From NCBI RefSeq assembly GCF_001429045.1, contig NZ_LMHY01000025.1:192040-256039 (forward strand): a DNA stretch of 64,000 nucleotides. The letters are read 5' to 3'. The notes under the pieces are model-generated. The model saw only the letters and a list, made by a program, of their open reading frames with translations, ran no database searches and was not told the origin of the DNA. Positions 60,282 through 64,000 of this stretch are shown here, in pieces. A program made the translations under genes and the position numbers. How positions within the stretch are numbered: position 1 is the stretch's first letter; each line of letters opens with the position of its first letter. The stretch is from Pseudomonas sp. Root71 (lineage in GTDB: Bacteria > Pseudomonadota > Gammaproteobacteria > Pseudomonadales > Pseudomonadaceae).

Positions 60282-62390
60282 TCAAGCCGCCGCCACGGTC
60301 ACCGGCACACCATTGAGTGCAGCATTTCCCGACAACTCGTCAAGCTGGCAGTCGTCGGTCAGATCGTTGGCGCTCGATCCCGGCTGGCTGCTGGCAATCG
60401 TCATTTGCACGCCCGGCCGCGCGTGTCCCCAGCCGTGAGGCAGGCTGACCACACCTTTCATCATGTCCAGACTGCCAAGCACCTCGACTTCGATCACGCC
60501 CACCCGCGAGCTGACCCGAACACGCTGTCCGTCGCTGAGCCCGCGACTGGCCAGGTCGTCCGGATGCATCAGCAACTGGTGACGTGGCTTGCCTTTCACC
60601 AACCGATGATAGTTATGCATCCATGAGTTGTTGCTGCGTACATGCCGGCGGCCAATCATCAACAACTCGTCGGCAGCCGGCGCCTGTAAGGCCGCGAAGC
60701 GCGCAAGGTCAGCGAGAATCGCGGCCGGTGCGGCCTGGATGCGTTGATTGGCAGTCTTCAGGCGGGGCGTCAGGTTAGGCTTGAGCGCGCCCAGATCGAC
60801 GCCATGGGGATGATCGAACAAGGTCGCCAGCGATAGCTTGTGCTCTGAGTTGTCACCGTACATTCCCATGCGCAGGCCACGATCGATCATTTGCGCCGGG
60901 GCAATGGTGGGCTTCAATTCTTTGCCGGTCCTGGCGGCAAATGCCTTGGCCAGGCCGACGAAAATCTCCCAGTCGTGCAAGGCACCTTCGGGCTTGGCGA
61001 GGATGGCGCGGTTGAAACGGCTGACGTTGCGCACCGCGAACAGGTTGAACGTGGTGTCGTAATGATCGTTTTCCAGCGCCGATGTGGACGGCAGGATCAG
61101 GTCGGCGTAACGCGTGGTTTCATTGATGTACAGGTCGATACTGACCATGAACTCCAGCCCGTCCAGCGCCTGCTCAAGCTTTCGGCCATTGGGTGTGGAC
61201 AGTACCGGATTGCCTGCCACGGTGATCAACGCACGGACTTGCCCTTCCCCTTCGGTGAGCATCTCCTCGGCCAACGCCGAGACAGGTAGTTCTCCGGCGT
61301 ACTCCGGACGCCCGGAGACCCGGCTCTGCCACAGATTGAAATGCCCGCCCGAAGTCGTCGCCACCAGGTCCACTGCTGGCTCCGTACACAGGGCACCACC
61401 CACGCGGTCGAGATTGCCGGTGACCAGGTTGATCAACTGCACCACCCAGTGGCACAGCGTACCGAAGGCTTGGGTCGAAACGCCCATGCGGCCATAGCAG
61501 ACAGCACTGGGCGCCGCGGCAAAGTCCCGCGCCAACTGGCGGATCTGTTCGGCCGGCACGGCGCACAACGGGCTCATGGCCTCGGCGGTGAACGGCGCGA
61601 CGGCCTCCCGCACGTCCTCAAGGCCGTCCACCGGCAGATGGCTGTCGCGGGTCAGACCTTCAGCGAACAAGGTATTGAGCAGGCCGAACAACAGCGCGGC
61701 ATCCCCCCCCGGGCGCACGAACAAGTGCTGGTCGGCAATCGCCGCCGTCTCACTACGACGCGGATCGACTACCACCACTTTGCCGCCACGGGCCTGTATC
61801 GCCTTCAAGCGTTTTTCCACATCCGGCACGGTCATGATGCTGCCATTCGAAGCCAGCGGGTTGCCGCCCAGGATCAGCATGAAATCGGTGTGATCGATGT
61901 CCGGGATCGGCAACAGCAAACCGTGGCCGTACATCAAATGACTGGTCAGGTGATGGGGCAATTGATCGACCGAGGTGGCGGAAAACCGGTTGCGGGTTTT
62001 CAGCGGGCCAAGGAAGTAATTGCTGTGGGTCATCAGCCCGTAATTGTGCACGCTCGGGTTGCCCTGATAGACCGCCACGGCGTTTTGCCCGTGATGCTCC
62101 TGAATGGCGGCGAGACGATCGGCGACCAGATTGAATGCCGCTTCCCACTCGATGGGCTGCCATTCATTACCCACTCGCTGCATCGGTTGACGCAGGCGAT
62201 CCGGATCGCTCTGTATGTCTTGCAACGCCACGGCCTTGGGGCAGATGTGCCCACGGCTGAACGCATCCTGGGGGTCGCCCTTGATCGAAGTGATCTGGAC
62301 GTTACCGCCTTCGACCTCGGTGGTTTCGATGGTCAGGCCACAGATGGCTTCGCACAAATGGCAAGCACGGTGATGGAGAGTCTTGGTCAT
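60282..62390 (-). CDS. Molybdopterin-dependent oxidoreductase (formate dehydrogenase-like catalytic subunit)
   Basis: Large oxidoreductase of 702 residues in the DMSO-reductase family. An N-terminal 4Fe-4S site (RACHLCEAICGL ... HICPK) is followed by molybdopterin domains (VYQGNPSVHNYGL, LILGGNPLASNGS, VVVDPRRSETA) and the C-terminal cofactor-binding domain (VSLPHGWGHARPG, SANDLTDDCQLDE). There is no Tat signal, so it is cytoplasmic. No Fe-S or cytochrome partner gene lies beside it, so the electron acceptor is unknown. It corresponds in position to a probable oxidoreductase of P. aeruginosa next to grxD. Confidence 0.92.
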   Translation of the reverse strand: MTKTLHHRACHLCEAICGLTIETTEVEGGNVQITSIKGDPQDAFSRGHICPKAVALQDIQSDPDRLRQPMQRVGNEWQPIEWEAAFNLVADRLAAIQEHHGQNAVAVYQGNPSVHNYGLMTHSNYFLGPLKTRNRFSATSVDQLPHHLTSHLMYGHGLLLPIPDIDHTDFMLILGGNPLASNGSIMTVPDVEKRLKAIQARGGKVVVVDPRRSETAAIADQHLFVRPGGDAALLFGLLNTLFAEGLTRDSHLPVDGLEDVREAVAPFTAEAMSPLCAVPAEQIRQLARDFAAAPSAVCYGRMGVSTQAFGTLCHWVVQLINLVTGNLDRVGGALCTEPAVDLVATTSGGHFNLWQSRVSGRPEYAGELPVSALAEEMLTEGEGQVRALITVAGNPVLSTPNGRKLEQALDGLEFMVSIDLYINETTRYADLILPSTSALENDHYDTTFNLFAVRNVSRFNRAILAKPEGALHDWEIFVGLAKAFAARTGKELKPTIAPAQMIDRGLRMGMYGDNSEHKLSLATLFDHPHGVDLGALKPNLTPRLKTANQRIQAAPAAILADLARFAALQAPAADELLMIGRRHVRSNNSWMHNYHRLVKGKPRHQLLMHPDDLASRGLSDGQRVRVSSRVGVIEVEVLGSLDMMKGVVSLPHGWGHARPGVQMTIASSQPGSSANDLTDDCQLDELSGNAALNGVPVTVAAA

Positions 62391-62961
62391 GGCCAGTCTC
62401 TGTCTTGTTTTGGGCGGGCAACGTTGGCCGCGGAAACAAAACTATGGCGCCAGAGCCGCCGCCACGCCAGCGACGTTCATCTTGTGAATCGAGGGTTATC
62501 AGGCCAGCCGATGGCCGTCCGGGTTCAGTTCGAAGGCAGCCTGGGCGGCGCTTGCAACTGGATTTCCTGAAGGGTTTCAATCGGCCCGTGAGGGCCATGC
62601 ACTCCGGTCAGCTCGCCGATCAGGCGCCAGTGCTCGTCGAGCCCGGCGCTGATGAATGACAGGTCAGAAACCGACTGTCAGCGCACCATTGCCGCCCAGC
62701 CTGATTGCCAAGCCCCGAGGGGCCGGTGTACAAATGAACCGCTGCTATCAGGAAACAGGCTTCAAATGCGCTACCTCGGTAAACCCGTAGCACCTCTGAA
62801 ACTCCCTAAAAACTGTAGCCCTATTGGTAAGACGCGACATTTAATTATAAGATCGCGCCTCCCCCTATTTCGTCGCCCCGTGCGGCTTACGCCGCAGGTC
62901 TCGCCCGTTGTTCCGTTAAACAAGGCTTTGAGCATCTGCGGATTGTAGCAAAAGGTAGTCA
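62391..62961. other. Intergenic stretch with a possible gene remnant
   Basis: No intact gene is supported. On the minus strand 62525-62677 is open for 50 codons without a start and reads protein-like (AGLDEHWRLIGELTGVHGPH). An overlapping frame ends LGGNGALTVGF then stop near 62669; a terminal Phe after such a sequence resembles the end of an outer-membrane barrel. In P. aeruginosa, as I recall, an autotransporter gene occupies this spot. The region also contains an ArgR-like site. Confidence 0.35.
62819..62839 (-). promoter_or_regulatory. Candidate ArgR half-site upstream of argF
   Basis: On the minus strand TGTCGC, eight bases, AA, which fits the Pseudomonas ArgR half-site form TGTCGC-N8-AA. 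It lies about 126 bases before the argF ATG. argF is ArgR-controlled in P. aeruginosa. The second half-site is weak. Confidence 0.4.
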
Positions 62962-62964
62962 ATG

Positions 62965-63885
62965 ATGAGCGCAAGGCACTTTCTCTCCCTGATGGATTGC
63001 ACGCCCGAAGAGCTGGTCAGCGTGATCCGTCGAGGCGTTGAGCTCAAGGACCTGCGTAACCGCGGCGTACTGTTCGAGCCTCTGAAAAACCGCGTGCTCG
63101 GGATGATTTTCGAGAAATCCTCGACCCGCACCCGGATCTCCTTCGAAGCCGGCATGATCCAGCTCGGTGGCCAGGCGATCTTCCTGTCACCCCGTGACAC
63201 CCAACTGGGCCGTGGCGAGCCGATCGGCGACGCCGCCATTGTCATGTCGAGCATGCTTGATGCGGTGATGATCCGTACGTTTTCACACAGCACCCTGACC
63301 GAATTCGCCGCCAATTCGCGCGTCCCGCTGATCAATGGCCTGTCCGATGACCTGCACCCGTGCCAGTTGCTGGCAGACATGCAGACCTTCCTCGAACACC
63401 GCGGCTCCATCCAGGGCAAGACCGTGGCCTGGATCGGCGACGGCAACAACATGTGCAACAGCTATATAGAAGCGGCGATCCAGTTCGACTTCCAGTTGCG
63501 CGTTGCCTGTCCGGAAGGCTACGAGCCCAACCCGGTGTTCCTGGCCAAGGCCGGCGATCGGGTCACCATCGTTCGCGATCCGAAGGAAGCCGTGCGTGGT
63601 GCGCACCTTGTGAGCACCGACGTCTGGACCTCCATGGGCCAGGAAGAGGAAACCGCCAAGCGCCTGCAACTGTTCGCACCGTATCAGGTCAACCGCGCCC
63701 TACTCGATCTGGCCGCTGAGGACGTGCTGTTCATGCACTGCCTGCCGGCGCACCGTGGCGAGGAAATCAGTGTCGACCTGCTCGACGACCCGCGCTCCGT
63801 GGCCTGGGATCAAGCCGAAAACCGTCTACATGCGCAAAAGGCCTTGCTCGAATTCCTCGTTCCGCCTTCGTACCATCACGCATGA
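62965..63885 (+). CDS. argF: Ornithine carbamoyltransferase, anabolic
   Basis: Cytoplasmic enzyme of 306 residues that makes citrulline from ornithine and carbamoyl phosphate. Carbamoyl-phosphate site FEKSSTRTRISFE, HPCQLLADMQTF and the ornithine-site HCLPAHRGEEIS are intact. The second of two adjacent ATGs (62965) gives MSARHFLSLMDC, as in homologues; 62962 is equally usable. Its stop overlaps the start of an ABC ATPase gene (ATGA). Confidence 0.97.
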   Translation: MSARHFLSLMDCTPEELVSVIRRGVELKDLRNRGVLFEPLKNRVLGMIFEKSSTRTRISFEAGMIQLGGQAIFLSPRDTQLGRGEPIGDAAIVMSSMLDAVMIRTFSHSTLTEFAANSRVPLINGLSDDLHPCQLLADMQTFLEHRGSIQGKTVAWIGDGNNMCNSYIEAAIQFDFQLRVACPEGYEPNPVFLAKAGDRVTIVRDPKEAVRGAHLVSTDVWTSMGQEEETAKRLQLFAPYQVNRALLDLAAEDVLFMHCLPAHRGEEISVDLLDDPRSVAWDQAENRLHAQKALLEFLVPPSYHHA

Positions 63886-64000
63886 GCCAGCCATTACTGC
63901 TTAACCTGCGCAACCTCGCCTGCGGCTATCAAGACCAGCGCGTGGTGCAGAACCTCAACCTGCACCTGAACGCAGGCGACATCGGTTGCCTGCTGGGCTC
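63882..64000 (+). CDS. ABC transporter ATP-binding protein, N-terminal fragment cut by window
   Basis: Only 39 residues are visible: MSQPLLLNLRNLACGYQD and VVQNLNLHLNAGDIGCLLG, reaching the start of Walker A. This is the usual beginning of an FbpC/PotA-type ATPase. The ATG overlaps the argF stop. In P. aeruginosa the gene after argF is also an ABC ATPase, as I recall. The transported compound cannot be judged. Confidence 0.8.
   Translation, partial: MSQPLLLNLRNLACGYQDQRVVQNLNLHLNAGDIGCLLG

Overview
The window is chromosomal DNA of a fluorescent Pseudomonas, most likely of the P. fluorescens group. The evidence is the high-GC codon use, the pobA/pobR pair, bifA, colRS, the bfd/bfrB pair, and two families of REP-like inverted repeats that recur between genes. 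Gene order matches, as far as I recall it, two blocks of the P. aeruginosa PAO1 chromosome: about PA4363-PA4389 (argP to the SDR gene, roughly 17.8-43.2 kb) and about PA3481-PA3538 (apbC to argF, roughly 43.3-64 kb). The blocks meet at a REP pair near 43.2-43.3 kb. I see no rRNA, tRNA, CRISPR array, transposase or integrase.

Layout. 0-8 kb: a guanidino/polyamine catabolic and transport cluster (aruI-like decarboxylase, aldehyde dehydrogenase, PotFGHI-type ABC importer) with a divergent LysR regulator. 8-18 kb: accessory enzymes and regulators, including an MBL protein with its LysR gene, pobR/pobA, a DHA2 exporter, a Cache protein, a coiled-coil membrane protein and an epimerase. 18-20 kb: argP divergent from an ACT-domain gene and a LysE/ArgO exporter. 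20-24 kb: sodB, a small DUF6124-type gene with a structured leader, a repeat-rich spacer, and bifA (c-di-GMP phosphodiesterase). 24-29 kb: an iron-linked imelysin / di-haem protein / imelysin / DUF1513 module with Fur-like sites. 29.5-34 kb: a MexVW-like RND pump. 34-38.6 kb: ColRS with adjacent envelope genes and two matches to the ColR consensus. 38.7-43.2 kb: groESL, fxsA, a HugZ-like gene and an SDR.

43.3-51.6 kb: apbC, metG, then an rnf operon (A, B, D, G, E) ending in nth and a PA3496-type small gene. rnfC is absent, and RnfB carries a long C-terminal extension with two repeats. 51.6-53.6 kb: a LuxR-type response regulator and an AT-rich patch with an orphan membrane protein. 53.6-64 kb: argG, motY, pyrC, rnt, a 2-Cys peroxiredoxin, bfd, bfrB, grxD, an orphan molybdopterin oxidoreductase, argF and the start of an ABC ATPase.

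Themes are iron handling (icm-like module, bfd/bfrB, sodB, grxD), arginine metabolism (aruI-like genes, argP/argO, argG, argF) and envelope stress (ColRS and its neighbours). The least explained items are the antisense-like leader at 20.97-21.23 kb, the rnfC-less Rnf operon, and the iron-linked imelysin module.
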